Source: Dysgonomonadaceae bacterium zrk40 (GTDB lineage: Bacteria; Bacteroidota; Bacteroidia; Bacteroidales; Dysgonomonadaceae). From it: a DNA stretch of 64,000 nucleotides. The notes beneath the pieces are model-generated. The model made no database searches and was not told where the DNA came from. It was given only the letters and a program-made list of their open reading frames with translations. Where the stretch lies: contig CP070276.1 in NCBI GenBank assembly GCA_016916535.1, positions 2,418,001 to 2,482,000 of the forward strand. Direction: 5' to 3'. Position numbers and translations under genes: made by a program. Positions 36,815 to 46,746 of the stretch are shown here, one piece after another (the first letter of the stretch is position 1; each line of letters starts with the position of its first letter).

Positions 36815-38287
36815 TTAAATAAATTTTTTCCATTGTGCGTATGCATCCTGATATCTGTCGCTGTTTCTGGTATCTGGCTCTACCGTCATGATCTTCCGTA
36901 GTGAGCCAAAAGCTTCCTGCGGCGAAGCATAGATTCCGGCACCTATGCCTGCACCCTTGGCGGCACCTGCTGCTCCGTCAGTGTCGTAGAGTTCAATCAC
37001 TGCACCGCTCACTGAGGCGAGTGTGTCGCGGAAAATGGGACTGAGGAACATGTTTGCATTTCCAGCCCGGATTACCTTGATATCCATGCCGATTGCCTGC
37101 ATCACCTCCATGCCATACTGGAAGGAGAAGACGATGCCTTCTTGTGCTGCCCGTAAAAGGTCTGAAAGAGAGTGGATGTTGAAATTGATGCCATGGAAAG
37201 AGCTGCCCGAATCCCTGTTTTCCAATACCCGTTCGGCACCGTTGCCAAAGGGTACCACCGAAATGCCCCTGGCACCGATGGTCGATTGTGCGGCCATTTG
37301 GTTCATCTCGTTGTATCCCAGATCAGCCGGCACCATGTTTTTCTTGATCCATGAGTTGAGGATACCGGTACCGTTGATGCAGAGCAATACTCCCAGACGG
37401 GTCTGCTCCGGCAGGTGATTCACATGGGCGAAGATGTTCACCCTGGAGAGGGGGTCATATTTCACCTGATCGAGTACTCCATAAACCACTCCGGAGGTGC
37501 CGGCGGTGGAGGCGATTTCACCAGGATTGAAGACATTGAGCGACAGGGCGTTGTTGGGCTGATCTCCCGCACGGTAGCTGACGGGTGTGCCGGGATGTAG
37601 TCCCAGTTCCTTGGCCACTGCTTCAGTCACTTTTCCCTGGATGCCAAATACCGGCGTGAGGGAGGGGATCATCTCCTTCTCAAAGCCGAAGTGATCCATC
37701 ACATCCTGTGAGAGTCCGTTCTCCTTGAAATCCCAGAAGATTCCTTCCGAGAGACCCTCCACGGTGACGCCAATCTCACCGGTCAGCTTCATGGCGATGT
37801 AATCCCCCGGCAGCATGATCCGGTAGATCTGTTCGTAGAGCTCCGGCTCATTCTCCTTCACCCAGGCCAGCTTGGCTGCTGTGAAGTTGCCGGGTGAATT
37901 GAGCAGGTGGGAAAGAGCTTTCTCTTCACCGATGGCCTTGAATGCCTTTTCACCATAGGGTACCGCACGGCTGTCACACCATATGATGGAGGGACGCAGC
38001 AGCTCACGCTCTTTGTCAATCATCACCAGCCCGTGCATCTGCCAGGAGATGCCAATCGCCTTGATGTCGGCCGGGTTTACACCCGATTGTTGCAACACTG
38101 AAGCGTTGGCCAGCTTCAGGTTGCTCCACCACATCTCCGGATCCTGTTCCGCCCAGCCTGCCTGAATGGCCTGCATGCTCATTTCTGTTTTCGGGAAAAA
38201 ATCCGAAGCCACAGTTTTTCCTGTTACTGCATCAACCAGAGCAGCTTTCACCGATGAGCTGCCAATATCATATCCAAGTAGGTACAT
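36815..38287 (-). CDS. xylB: xylulokinase
   Basis: 490 aa FGGY kinase. [18 protein letters not shown] at the N-terminus (phosphate 1), [15 protein letters not shown] near 80, the middle [11 protein letters not shown] and C-terminal [15 protein letters not shown]. Makes D-xylulose 5-phosphate for the pentose phosphate pathway. I chose the ATG at 38287; a TTG six codons upstream is in frame but poorer. The family motif [20 protein letters not shown] favours xylulose over other sugars, and xylA directly follows. Confidence 0.95.
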   Translation of the reverse strand: MYLLGYDIGSSSVKAALVDAVTGKTVASDFFPKTEMSMQAIQAGWAEQDPEMWWSNLKLANASVLQQSGVNPADIKAIGISWQMHGLVMIDKERELLRPSIIWCDSRAVPYGEKAFKAIGEEKALSHLLNSPGNFTAAKLAWVKENEPELYEQIYRIMLPGDYIAMKLTGEIGVTVEGLSEGIFWDFKENGLSQDVMDHFGFEKEMIPSLTPVFGIQGKVTEAVAKELGLHPGTPVSYRAGDQPNNALSLNVFNPGEIASTAGTSGVVYGVLDQVKYDPLSRVNIFAHVNHLPEQTRLGVLLCINGTGILNSWIKKNMVPADLGYNEMNQMAAQSTIGARGISVVPFGNGAERVLENRDSGSSFHGINFNIHSLSDLLRAAQEGIVFSFQYGMEVMQAIGMDIKVIRAGNANMFLSPIFRDTLASVSGAVIELYDTDGAAGAAKGAGIGAGIYASPQEAFGSLRKIMTVEPDTRNSDRYQDAYAQWKKFI

Positions 38288-38380
38288 CTTTTGTTGTTTT
38301 ATCAATTGTTCAAATTTTGTTTTGTCCTATTCTATTGCAACGGGATGAATGACCCGTCAAAGAATCTGAGATTTTCTGGA

Positions 38381-39193
38381 TCACATGGCGAATGCGTTGA
38401 ATCCACCATCCACTGTGATGGTGCTGCCGGTTACAAAGGATGAGGCATCACTCACCAGGTAATGGATGGTGCCACACAACTCTTCAGGTTTGCCCATCCG
38501 TTTGAAGGGTGTCTGACGAATCACATCCTTTCCGCGCTGTGTGTATGAACCGTCCGGGTTGGTTAGCAATTCCCTGTTCTGTTCGGTAAGGAAGAACCCG
38601 GGAGCTACGGCATTCACCCTGATCCCTTCGCCAAATTTGGTTGCTACCTCGGTGGCCAGGTATAGGGTGAAGTTGGTTACTCCGGCTTTTGCCGCGGCGT
38701 ATCCCACAACCCGTGTCATGGGACGAAAGGCTGCCATGGAAGAGAAGTTGAGTATTACTCCCTTTTTTTGTTCGGCCATCGGTTGCAGGAAAATCTGCGT
38801 AGGGAGCACACTCCCTGTGAGGTTGAGTTGTACCACCTGGTCGAACTGCCCCATGTCCAGGTCGAAAAAGGTCTTATCAGGTGCGATATTGGCTCCGGCC
38901 ATGTTCCCACCGGCACCATTCAGGAGGGCATCAATACGTCCGTAACGTGTCAGAATCTCTTCGCGGTTTTGGGTCAGTTTTTCCGCATCCAATACGTCTG
39001 TCTCCAGGAAAAGAGCTTCCCCTCCCTTGTCTCTGATTTCATTTACCAATGCTTCACCTGCCTCTTTGCGCCGACCAAGGATCACAACGCTGGCCCCTTC
39101 ACCTGCCAGATAGGTTGCAATCACACTGCCCAGTACTCCGGTTCCGCCGGTAATCACAATTACTTTCCCGCTGATATTGAACAAATCTCTCAT
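38381..39193 (-). CDS. SDR family D-mannonate oxidoreductase (fructuronate reductase)
   Basis: 270 aa Rossmann-fold short-chain dehydrogenase: VITGGTGVLGSVIA at 13-26, NGAGGNMAG, catalytic Tyr-x-x-x-Lys in VGYAAAKAG near 165, and the SDR-type end VTGSTITVDGGFNAFAM. It directly follows mannonate dehydratase and matches SDR-type mannonate oxidoreductases found beside uxuA. It would link D-mannonate and D-fructuronate in glucuronate catabolism. The assignment rests mainly on neighbours and the N-terminal pattern. Confidence 0.85.
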   Translation of the reverse strand: MRDLFNISGKVIVITGGTGVLGSVIATYLAGEGASVVILGRRKEAGEALVNEIRDKGGEALFLETDVLDAEKLTQNREEILTRYGRIDALLNGAGGNMAGANIAPDKTFFDLDMGQFDQVVQLNLTGSVLPTQIFLQPMAEQKKGVILNFSSMAAFRPMTRVVGYAAAKAGVTNFTLYLATEVATKFGEGIRVNAVAPGFFLTEQNRELLTNPDGSYTQRGKDVIRQTPFKRMGKPEELCGTIHYLVSDASSFVTGSTITVDGGFNAFAM

Positions 39194-39204
39194 TATTTTC
39201 GATT

Positions 39205-40386
39205 TTATCTTGATCTTTTTGCTTCTATTTCATTTCTCACTACCGCCATCATTCCCTCCACCTGTGCCAGGGCAAACATCCTCCCGTAGAAGGTGTATCC
39301 CGGGTTGTGGGCAATTTCCCTGTCGCCGGGCAGCACCCTGCCATGATCTACCCGCATCGGGATCTCGGGCAGGCTTCTCTCAAGCTCACGGATCACCTCA
39401 ATCAACCTTCCGTTTCCATCCAAGTGGAATGCTTCCATGAAATTGCCATCGGGCAACAGAGCCGTGCTCCGCAGGTGGGCGAACCCGATTCGTTTTGCGA
39501 AAAGTTGTGCCATGCGTGGAACATCATTTTCTGCAATGGCGCTGAGCGATCCGGCACAAAATGTGATGCCATTGCTGTGGTTGTTGACTGCACCAATGAT
39601 CCACTCCAGATCCTCTTCCCGACTGACAATACGGGGTAACCCGAATACCGGAAAAGGTGGGTCATCAGGATGGATGCAGAGCATGATGCCATAAGCTTCA
39701 GCCACCGGTATCACTCTGTTAAGGAAATAGGTGAGATTCTTCCGCAACTCATCTCTGTCGATATCCTTGTAGTGATGGAGCAACTTTCTAAATTCTGTAA
39801 CCGGATCGGCTCCCTCTTTCATCTTGCGGTGGATAAATCCCTGTGTCTTGACGATGATGGTGTCAATCAGTTCTTCCTTTTCCTCCTTGGTGAGGGTTTT
39901 GTCGAGTAGCTCAATTTTTCTCAGCTCCTCTGCACTGTAGTCGGCTTCGGCTCCCTCACGTTGCAGGATCCTGCAGTCGAAGAAGGCATACCTTATCCGG
40001 TCGAAATAGAGGGTCGTGGTCCCATCCGGTAACTCTCGGTTCAGATCGGTCCTTACCCAATCGATGGCCGGCATAAAGTTGTAACAGATGGTTTTGATGC
40101 CTGCTCTGCCCAGGTTCATCAGGCTCATGTTGTAATTGTGAATCAGCCTGTCGCGAGTGGGAGCTGCATATTTGATCTCCTCCGCTACGGGAAGACTTTC
40201 CGCTACGGACCAGACAAGTCCTGCCCCTTCAATGGTTTGTTTCAGTTCTTCAATTGCTTCCGGGCTCCATACCTCCCCCGGGGGCAAGTCATAGAGTGCC
40301 GTCACAATTCCCTCCACGCCAATCTGCCGCAGCATCTCCAGCGTGATGGGGTCTTTCTTGCCAAACCATCTCCAGGTTTTGATCAT
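39205..40386 (-). CDS. uxuA: D-mannonate dehydratase
   Basis: 393 aa TIM-barrel enzyme. MIKTWRWFGKKDPITLEML at the start, CYNFMPAIDWVRTDL near 105, MLCIHPDDPPFPVFGLPR near 240, the His in HLRSTAL and the closing MRVDHGRVLPGD near 350. Converts D-mannonate to 2-keto-3-deoxygluconate. It handles glucuronic acid cut from xylan by the GH67 enzyme of the same operon. uxaC, kdgK and kdgA are not in the window. Confidence 0.96.
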   Translation of the reverse strand: MIKTWRWFGKKDPITLEMLRQIGVEGIVTALYDLPPGEVWSPEAIEELKQTIEGAGLVWSVAESLPVAEEIKYAAPTRDRLIHNYNMSLMNLGRAGIKTICYNFMPAIDWVRTDLNRELPDGTTTLYFDRIRYAFFDCRILQREGAEADYSAEELRKIELLDKTLTKEEKEELIDTIIVKTQGFIHRKMKEGADPVTEFRKLLHHYKDIDRDELRKNLTYFLNRVIPVAEAYGIMLCIHPDDPPFPVFGLPRIVSREEDLEWIIGAVNNHSNGITFCAGSLSAIAENDVPRMAQLFAKRIGFAHLRSTALLPDGNFMEAFHLDGNGRLIEVIRELERSLPEIPMRVDHGRVLPGDREIAHNPGYTFYGRMFALAQVEGMMAVVRNEIEAKRSR

Positions 40387-40486
40387 TTTGAATTAAATTT
40401 AGCTTTCAGCTTATTCTGTTTGTGAACCATGAACTCACCAACATCCTACATTCTCAGCTTCAAACTGCAAACCTCTCAACAGCACA

Positions 40487-42613
40487 TCAATTATGGTGCT
40501 TGAGATCCAATTTGATCTGTTTCAATTCTTCCAAATCATGTACCGGTCGCTCAATGTCGTAGGGGATGGGCATGCCTGAGAATGTCTGGAAGTAAAGCAA
40601 ACAGGCATCTTTCCACCAGACGGCATCACGCGACTGGATTCTGAGGCGGGATTGTACATGGTGGAACCTTTCGCTGTCGACATAGGGTTCCATTCGATCC
40701 CATAATTTTTGATAAGCACGTACCTGTTGCACTCCCCCGTCGTAACGATGAGAGAGTTCATCCCAGAGTGTGCGTCCGTTCTTCATCGGGTGATTCCAGG
40801 GGACATGGTGGAACCAGAGCAGCAACTCCTCAGGGCAGGATTCCAGGTTGTTGTATGTTTCGCTCAAAGGTGCACAGTATTGTGACACCGCATCACTGCC
40901 CGTAGTGGTACGGTCGAATCCGATTCCCTCTTTACTGGCATTGTGGTAATAGGGTGGGAGCCAATCGGGACGGGCACCGGGTATGTCACACCAGGGCTCG
41001 GGTCCGTAGTGGTGTTCCCAGGCGAAGATATGGTGCAGTCCCAGCGGCATCATGTAATTAACCGCCGTCTCCCAGGAACTGAGCATCATTTCCCGTACAG
41101 GCTCCAGAAATGCCCGCTTATCGGTAAAAGTCATCCTGAGCCACTCCTCTGCGATCTCTTCCGCCGTGAGAGTGTGATCCCATGCCAGTCGTCCGAAGGC
41201 ATACCAGTTGGCCTGGGCAAAGTGATGTCCGCTCCAGTTGTCATCCAGCCCGATGTTGGCTACACCCGCAATGGCGGTGAGCGGGTGTGTGAGGAGCGTG
41301 CCATCAGTGCATTTCGCCACTGTTGATTCATCACCCAGGCAATGGGTGTCGCTCTCCAGAAATTCTTTCCACTGCGTGGCGAGATAGACCAGATGGTTGG
41401 AGAAACCGAGATACTCCTGCGTGATTTGTAACTCCGGCATCAGGGCTGTCTGTTGCATGGCACCGAACAAGGGACTGAACGGCTCACGCGGCTGGAAGTC
41501 GACCGGCCCGTTCTTCACCTGGATGATCACGTTGTCACGGAACTGTCCGTCGAGGGGCATGAACTCACTGTATGCCTGTTTGGCACGATCCTCTTCGGTG
41601 GGGTTGTAAACAAACGCGCGCCACATCACGATGCCACCGTGAGGCTTGAGAGCATCGGCCAGCATGTTAGCACCCTCGGCATGAGTACGTCCGTAATCCT
41701 GTGGTCCCGGCAACCCCTCCGAGTTGGCTTTCACTAGGAACCCCCCGAAGTCGGGAATGGTCTGGTAGATTTCATCCGCTTTCTTCTTCCACCATCGTGC
41801 AACCATTGGATTGAGCGGGTCAGAGTTTTCCAGACCACCCAGTTCCGCTGGTGAGGAGAAGTTGATGGAGAGATAGACCTTGATGTGAAAGGGACGCAGC
41901 TCATCGGCAATCATCTTCACCTTTTCAAGATATTCCCTGGTAAGAATATCAGGGGTGGCATTCACATTGTTCAGTACTGTTGCGTTGATGCCGATGGATG
42001 CGTTTGCACGTGCATATTCCCTGTAGAGGGGTGAGATCTCTGCAGGCAACTTGTCCCACTGCCAGATGGAGTAACCGGCATAACCACGTTCCACGGTGCC
42101 ATTGAGGTTGTCCCAATGATTCAGGATGCGGATATCGTAGCGAGGTTGCTCACTAATGGCAAGCGAATCATTGTAGGAGCCGGTTTGAATGAGTCGCAAA
42201 AGGTGATAGACACCATAAAGGAGACCTGCCTCCCCTACAGAAGCCACCACAGTGGTGCGGCGGTTACCCTGTTCCACTGTACGAATAACATAGCCTTCTT
42301 TCCCTGATTTCTGTAATTCATTACGCTTTATGAACTTGCGTACCTCCCGGTTTTTTAAGGTTCCGATCAAAAGGGTGTGCGCAGGATCATTCCCATTTTC
42401 AGTGAGGCTGCTGCCGCTCATTTCCTGCCAGGCATGCTGAAACTCTATGAGTGCGACCGAGGAGGCATCCCCACGGAGTTGGGTGAAGGGAGGCAGCGAG
42501 CTCTTCTCCTGCGGTTGGAAGCGCAGCCAGAGCCTGCTGCCATCCTCAGCGGCGAGCTGGCCGATTACGGCAATACAAAAGCTGATGAACAGCAAAAGTC
42601 TTCTTATTCGCAT
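40487..42613 (-). CDS. aguA: alpha-glucuronidase, GH67
   Basis: 708 aa with a signal peptide (RRLLLFISFCIAVIGQLAAE). N-terminal domain to about 140, then a TIM barrel with ATVLNNVNATPDILT, GFLVKANSEGLPGPQDYGRTH near 287 and IVMWRAFVYNPTEEDRAKQAY, and a C-terminal helical domain. Releases (4-O-methyl)glucuronic acid from the non-reducing end of xylo-oligosaccharides, probably in the periplasm. The ATG overlaps the GH43 stop in a TAATG junction, so the two are translationally coupled. Confidence 0.96.
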   Translation of the reverse strand: MRIRRLLLFISFCIAVIGQLAAEDGSRLWLRFQPQEKSSLPPFTQLRGDASSVALIEFQHAWQEMSGSSLTENGNDPAHTLLIGTLKNREVRKFIKRNELQKSGKEGYVIRTVEQGNRRTTVVASVGEAGLLYGVYHLLRLIQTGSYNDSLAISEQPRYDIRILNHWDNLNGTVERGYAGYSIWQWDKLPAEISPLYREYARANASIGINATVLNNVNATPDILTREYLEKVKMIADELRPFHIKVYLSINFSSPAELGGLENSDPLNPMVARWWKKKADEIYQTIPDFGGFLVKANSEGLPGPQDYGRTHAEGANMLADALKPHGGIVMWRAFVYNPTEEDRAKQAYSEFMPLDGQFRDNVIIQVKNGPVDFQPREPFSPLFGAMQQTALMPELQITQEYLGFSNHLVYLATQWKEFLESDTHCLGDESTVAKCTDGTLLTHPLTAIAGVANIGLDDNWSGHHFAQANWYAFGRLAWDHTLTAEEIAEEWLRMTFTDKRAFLEPVREMMLSSWETAVNYMMPLGLHHIFAWEHHYGPEPWCDIPGARPDWLPPYYHNASKEGIGFDRTTTGSDAVSQYCAPLSETYNNLESCPEELLLWFHHVPWNHPMKNGRTLWDELSHRYDGGVQQVRAYQKLWDRMEPYVDSERFHHVQSRLRIQSRDAVWWKDACLLYFQTFSGMPIPYDIERPVHDLEELKQIKLDLKHHN

Positions 42614-43587
42614 TACTCAGCAGTTCCTTTAATGGGTTTGATAGTGCCGTCGGGGTTGTACTTCAGTTCCGTCACTTTGAGGCTCCTGAGCCATGTTTTC
42701 CCTTCCGAGGGTATGCAATCGTGATGAAAGAGATACCATTTCCCTTTGTACTCTACGATCGAGTGGTGAGTGGTCCATCCCACTACCGGTGTGAGGATTA
42801 CCCCCTGGTAGGTGAATGGGCCATAGGGGTTGTCCCCCGTGGCATAGCAAATCAGGTGAGTGTCACCGGTGGAGTAGGTGAAGTAATATTTTCCATTGTA
42901 AAAATGCATCCAGGAAGCCTCGAAGAAGCGTCGCTCGGAATCACCGGCTGTCAGAGGATTTCCATTCTCGTCCAGGATCACAAGGTCGCGTGGTTCCTCG
43001 GCAAACTCCAGCATATCTTCTCTAAGTTGCACCACCTTGGGACAAAGTGCCAGTTCATCACCTTCCGGTAATATTGCACACTCCAGCGCTTTGTTGTTGC
43101 GATAGCGCTGCAGTTGTCCGCCCCACAAACCGCCGAAGTACATGTAATAATTACCGTCACGGTCGGGCCAGATGCATGGGTCGATGCTGTAGCTGCCCTT
43201 CATCGGATTCTCCTGCGGGATGAATGGGCCCTCCGGCTTGTCGCTGATGGCAACGCCAATGCGGAAGATATCGTTCTGGTCTTTCAGCGGGAAGTACATG
43301 TAGTATTTACCGTTCCGGAAGGCAACATCACTGTCCCACAACTGGCGACCGGCCCAGGGGATATCCTCGGTACGAAGCACCACGCCATGGTCGGTCACCT
43401 CTCCATTTTCCACCTCATCCATTGAGAAGACATGGTAATCTTTCATGTTGAAATGGTCACCGTTGTCATTTTCCGGAATACCACTCTCCCAGTCATGGGA
43501 GGGATAGATATATAGTTTGCCGTTAAAAACGTGTGCAGCCGGGTCGGCCATGTAATCACCCGGAACGAGATATCTTGGTTCTTTCAT
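42613..43587 (-). CDS. cytoplasmic GH43 beta-xylosidase/arabinofuranosidase
   Basis: 324 aa, no signal peptide, so cytoplasmic. Five-bladed propeller enzyme with DYMADPAAHVFNGKLYIYPS (catalytic base Asp) near residue 10, SYSIDPCIWPDRDGNYYMYF near 130 and FFEASWMHFYNGKYYFTYS (general acid Glu) near 223. Likely cleaves imported xylo-oligosaccharides or their arabinose side groups. Between the lipoprotein GH10 and periplasmic GH67 it is the single intracellular glycosidase of the operon. GH43 subfamily 1 is suspected from length and context. Confidence 0.92.
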   Translation of the reverse strand: MKEPRYLVPGDYMADPAAHVFNGKLYIYPSHDWESGIPENDNGDHFNMKDYHVFSMDEVENGEVTDHGVVLRTEDIPWAGRQLWDSDVAFRNGKYYMYFPLKDQNDIFRIGVAISDKPEGPFIPQENPMKGSYSIDPCIWPDRDGNYYMYFGGLWGGQLQRYRNNKALECAILPEGDELALCPKVVQLREDMLEFAEEPRDLVILDENGNPLTAGDSERRFFEASWMHFYNGKYYFTYSTGDTHLICYATGDNPYGPFTYQGVILTPVVGWTTHHSIVEYKGKWYLFHHDCIPSEGKTWLRSLKVTELKYNPDGTIKPIKGTAE

Positions 43588-43608
43588 CGTGAGATTATTT
43601 TTTGATTG

Positions 43609-44745
43609 TTATTGTTTTGTCAGGTCAATAATTTGCTGTACCACCGGTTTAGGCTGATAGTTGCGGTCGAAGAGCAGCGGGTAGTCGGTTCTGCCCGGTA
43701 TCGGCCAGTCGTTGCGCCAGGTGTCGTTGTCTGTAACTCCCCAAAGGGTTACGCGGCTGATCTTGTCCTGATGTTTCAGGAAAAGGGCGAAAAAGTCGGT
43801 ATAGCGCTTGTTGAAAGCTGCCTCAATCTCTTCAGGAAGTCCGGCTGCATAGGGATTCATCTGCTCCTGGTATTCGGCAGTGAGCGATACCTCTGCAGTC
43901 TCTCCGGCAGGGAAGGGGAGCAGGGTGATATCCATTTCAGTGATCATAACATTTACCCCAAGGGCTGCAAATGCTACGAGACTCTCCTCAAACTCGTTGA
44001 TGGCGGGATAATCCATTCCCATATGTCCCTGCATCCCGATGCCATCAATCTTAATTCCCTCTTCCTGCAGTTTTTTCACCATTTCCACCACACTGTTGCG
44101 CCTTCCTTCCTGTGACATGCCGTAGTCGTTGTAGTAGAGTTCCGCATCGGGATCTGCCTCATTGGCAAACTGGAACGCCAGTTTGATATATTCCTCGCCA
44201 ATGATCTCGTAAAACTTGGTGTTGCGCCACGAACCGTCGTCCATAATTGCCTCGTTCACTACGTCCCATCCGTCAACACGCCCTTTGTAGCGGCCTACGA
44301 CGGTGTGAATATGGTTGCGCATCCGTTCGATCATCACCTCGCGCGACACATCTTCCCCGTTTTCATCGGTGAAGAGCCAATCGGGTGCCTGTGAATGCCA
44401 GACGAGTGTATGGCCTACGATATGCATGTTGTTGGCTTCACCGAATTCAATGAATTTATCGGCTTCCTCAAAGATGAAGACTCCCTTGGTGGGTTGCAGA
44501 TGCATGCTTTTCATGCAGTTTTCTGCAACGATGGAGTTGAATTGGTCTTGTATCACCTGGATGCCCAACGTATCTCTTCCATAGTTGTGATTTGCATTCA
44601 GGGCTGTGCCAATCAGAAATTTTCCTTCAAACGCCTCTTTAAGAGAGGGTCCTTGCTCACTTTGCGGGGTGGAGCAACTCATTTGAATGATGGCCATGAA
44701 AAGAATTGCAGGCACCATCAAATGGAAACTTTTTTTTGTTGTCAT
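43609..44745 (-). CDS. endo-1,4-beta-xylanase, GH10 lipoprotein
   Basis: 378 aa with a lipobox (AIIQMSC; Cys24), so membrane anchored. GH10 barrel: GHTLVWHSQAPDWLF near 115, acid/base Glu in WDVVNEAIMDDGSW near 163, and nucleophile Glu in VMITEMDITLLPF near 270. Cuts the xylan backbone or long oligosaccharides. 21 bases upstream of GH43. Confidence 0.96.
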   Translation of the reverse strand: MTTKKSFHLMVPAILFMAIIQMSCSTPQSEQGPSLKEAFEGKFLIGTALNANHNYGRDTLGIQVIQDQFNSIVAENCMKSMHLQPTKGVFIFEEADKFIEFGEANNMHIVGHTLVWHSQAPDWLFTDENGEDVSREVMIERMRNHIHTVVGRYKGRVDGWDVVNEAIMDDGSWRNTKFYEIIGEEYIKLAFQFANEADPDAELYYNDYGMSQEGRRNSVVEMVKKLQEEGIKIDGIGMQGHMGMDYPAINEFEESLVAFAALGVNVMITEMDITLLPFPAGETAEVSLTAEYQEQMNPYAAGLPEEIEAAFNKRYTDFFALFLKHQDKISRVTLWGVTDNDTWRNDWPIPGRTDYPLLFDRNYQPKPVVQQIIDLTKQ

Positions 44746-44767
44746 ATAAGATCAGTTTTGTTTGATG

Positions 44768-46183
44768 TTATTGATTTTCTTGTCTGGCTTCAATCTCCAG
44801 ATTGAGCCTGTCGATCACATCATCTTCCAGTTCGTAGCGAGAGATGATGAACATGGCCAATATAAGCAACAATGCCGGTATCACTGCTACCAGCCAAAGA
44901 ATTCCCTGTTCCACAAAGGGGGTCTGAGTGATGGCATTCTTCTCGTCAAATCCTACGAAGGCCAGTACGAAGCCGGGTACCACTCCACCCAGAGCCATGC
45001 CTGCCTTGAAGAAAATGCCGGTGAGGGCATTGACGATGCCGGAGATGCGGCGGCCGGTTTTGTGCTCTCCGTAGGAGATCACCTCCGGTACCAGAGCCCA
45101 CATATATCCAGTTGCAACGATCACGCCGGTGGACTTCACGAACTGTGCCACCAGTACCAACCAGACCAGATTCTTCAGGGCAGGGATGACGGAGATGGCA
45201 TAGAGAAGTCCCATTCCGAAGATGGCCACGGAGAGAAAGACATAGAACATCTGTTTCTTGCCAATGGCCCGTTTGATTGCAGGTACCATGGGCATGAAGA
45301 TAAATGCCGGTATGGAGCCGAGTGCCATGAAATAGGGCACCATGTCGGGTGCATGTACATTGTAGATCATGTAATAGGACCCTGCCGAGTTACCGATCGC
45401 CATCATGGCGAATGCAGTGATGAAGAAGAATGCCAGCACCCGCAGCGGGCGGTTGCGGACAAACTCTGTCCAGAGGTCGGAGACCTTCACATCATGGGTA
45501 TCCTTCTCATCCATCACCACCCGCTCCTTGGTCTGGGTATAACAGAAAATCAGAAGTGCCAGCCCCACCAGCGCATAGATGGTCATGGTGATGAACCAGG
45601 CGCTGCCCGACTCGGCTGAGTTGATCCTTCCGTCCGGGGAGAGGCTTTTTACAATGATGGGTATTCCGTATGCTACGGCCAGTCCTCCCAAGTTCGCAAG
45701 GAACATACGGGTGGCGGTAAGCTTGGTGATCTCATCGGTGTCACGGGTGAGCGAGGCATTCAATGCGCCGTAAGGTACGTTTACCAGTGTGTAGGCCATT
45801 GACATTCCTACATAGGTGATGTAGGCGTAGAAAAGTGATCCGGAGAAGCCGTTCCAAAAACAGAGGATGGCGAATCCCGTCAGCGGTATGCCTCCCAGGA
45901 TCAACCAGGAACGATATTTTCCCATCTTGGGATTTCGTTTGTCCACAAAGGCACCCACAATAGGATCCCATACCACGTCGATAAGTCGCACAATGAGGAA
46001 CATCACGGCAGCCGTTGCAGCCGGTAATCCGAATACGTTGGTGTAAAAGATCAAAAGGTACATTGATACCGTCTGATAGATGAGGTTTTGTGCCAGGTCT
46101 CCGGAACCGAAACCGATGCGTTGTAGCGGTGACAGCTTGTAGAAGCCGCGTGTCTCTCGCTTTGTTACTGACAGATCTTCCAT
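44768..46183 (-). CDS. GPH/MFS family sugar symporter (xyloside transporter)
   Basis: 471 aa, twelve membrane segments, glycoside-pentoside-hexuronide:cation symporter family: RIGFGSGDLAQNLIYQTVSM, DVVWDPIVGAFVDKRNPKMGKYR and VPYGALNASLT are characteristic. First gene of the xylan operon. It likely imports xylo-oligosaccharides, xylose or aldouronates, feeding the cytoplasmic GH43 and XylAB. Confidence 0.92.
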   Translation of the reverse strand: MEDLSVTKRETRGFYKLSPLQRIGFGSGDLAQNLIYQTVSMYLLIFYTNVFGLPAATAAVMFLIVRLIDVVWDPIVGAFVDKRNPKMGKYRSWLILGGIPLTGFAILCFWNGFSGSLFYAYITYVGMSMAYTLVNVPYGALNASLTRDTDEITKLTATRMFLANLGGLAVAYGIPIIVKSLSPDGRINSAESGSAWFITMTIYALVGLALLIFCYTQTKERVVMDEKDTHDVKVSDLWTEFVRNRPLRVLAFFFITAFAMMAIGNSAGSYYMIYNVHAPDMVPYFMALGSIPAFIFMPMVPAIKRAIGKKQMFYVFLSVAIFGMGLLYAISVIPALKNLVWLVLVAQFVKSTGVIVATGYMWALVPEVISYGEHKTGRRISGIVNALTGIFFKAGMALGGVVPGFVLAFVGFDEKNAITQTPFVEQGILWLVAVIPALLLILAMFIISRYELEDDVIDRLNLEIEARQENQ

Positions 46184-46289
46184 TTTTTTTGTCTGTTTGT
46201 TTTTGATTGGTATAAGTTGTTATCTTGATTCAACGTGTAGTTTCGGGATCATTCCTTTCCTCATTTGCTTTCAACGCCTCTTTTTGGGT

Positions 46290-46303
46290 TGTGCACGTGC
46301 ACA
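46290..46303. promoter_or_regulatory. perfect palindrome TGTGCACGTGCACA
   Basis: 14-base perfect dyad about 110 bases upstream of the symporter ATG, in the leader of the xylan operon. The form resembles binding sites of LacI/GalR-type regulators. No such regulator gene is in the window. Confidence 0.55.
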
Positions 46304-46389
46304 GTCTAACACACAAAAAAACTCATCAATTAGGCAAAAAAGTTGGGCGCCCGTTGAAAATAGTGAAAACGGTCTTACATTAATTCCTA

Positions 46390-46397
46390 CAAAAGTA
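46390..46397 (-). promoter_or_regulatory. possible -7 element of the xylan operon
   Basis: Minus-strand TACTTTTG matches TAnnTTTG. A TTTG lies 13 bases upstream, shorter than the usual spacing of about 19. If used, the leader is about 200 bases and contains the palindrome. Confidence 0.35.
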
Positions 46398-46567
46398 AGC
46401 TTATTTTTTGCAAATAATCGGCTGTGAGAGGAAAAGATCCATCAATATTAAGCATATAGAATATAGACACAGTATATAACATCGTTTTCTCTGCTGAGGT
46501 TTCTGATGTTGAAATTGGGATAAAAGGGTGCCTCCGCCATCTCCCATTTGAACAAATTGATTCCTTT

Positions 46568-46622
46568 TCGTTCTAATCTCGTTCTAATCTCGTTCTAATA
46601 TGGTTCTAATATGGTTCTAATA
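46568..46622. repeat. 11-base tandem repeat, five copies
   Basis: Five head-to-tail copies of TCGTTCTAATC/TGGTTCTAATA: two TCGTTCTAATC, one TCGTTCTAATA, two TGGTTCTAATA. Core GTTCTAAT is invariant. Unit length is close to one helical turn. Confidence 0.9.
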
Positions 46623-46746
46623 GATTCGAATCAATTTAGAGTCAGATACGAGGAATATATGTTGAATATTAAAATCAAATGAAGCGATTATTCGGAGCAA
46701 CGGCATCACATGATAAACTGATATTCTGGCTTTAAGCATCTGTGAT

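Noticed and set aside
36777-36846. Longer N-terminus for xylose isomerase
   Set aside because: The extra 23 codons run into the end of xylB and do not resemble the family; the ATG at 36777 gives the usual start.
44762-45619. 285-codon open frame opposite the symporter gene
   Set aside because: His/Asp/Gln-rich translation mirrors hydrophobic codons of a membrane protein on the other strand.
46568-46622. CRISPR array
   Set aside because: The repeats are 11 bases and directly adjacent with no spacers; no cas genes nearby.
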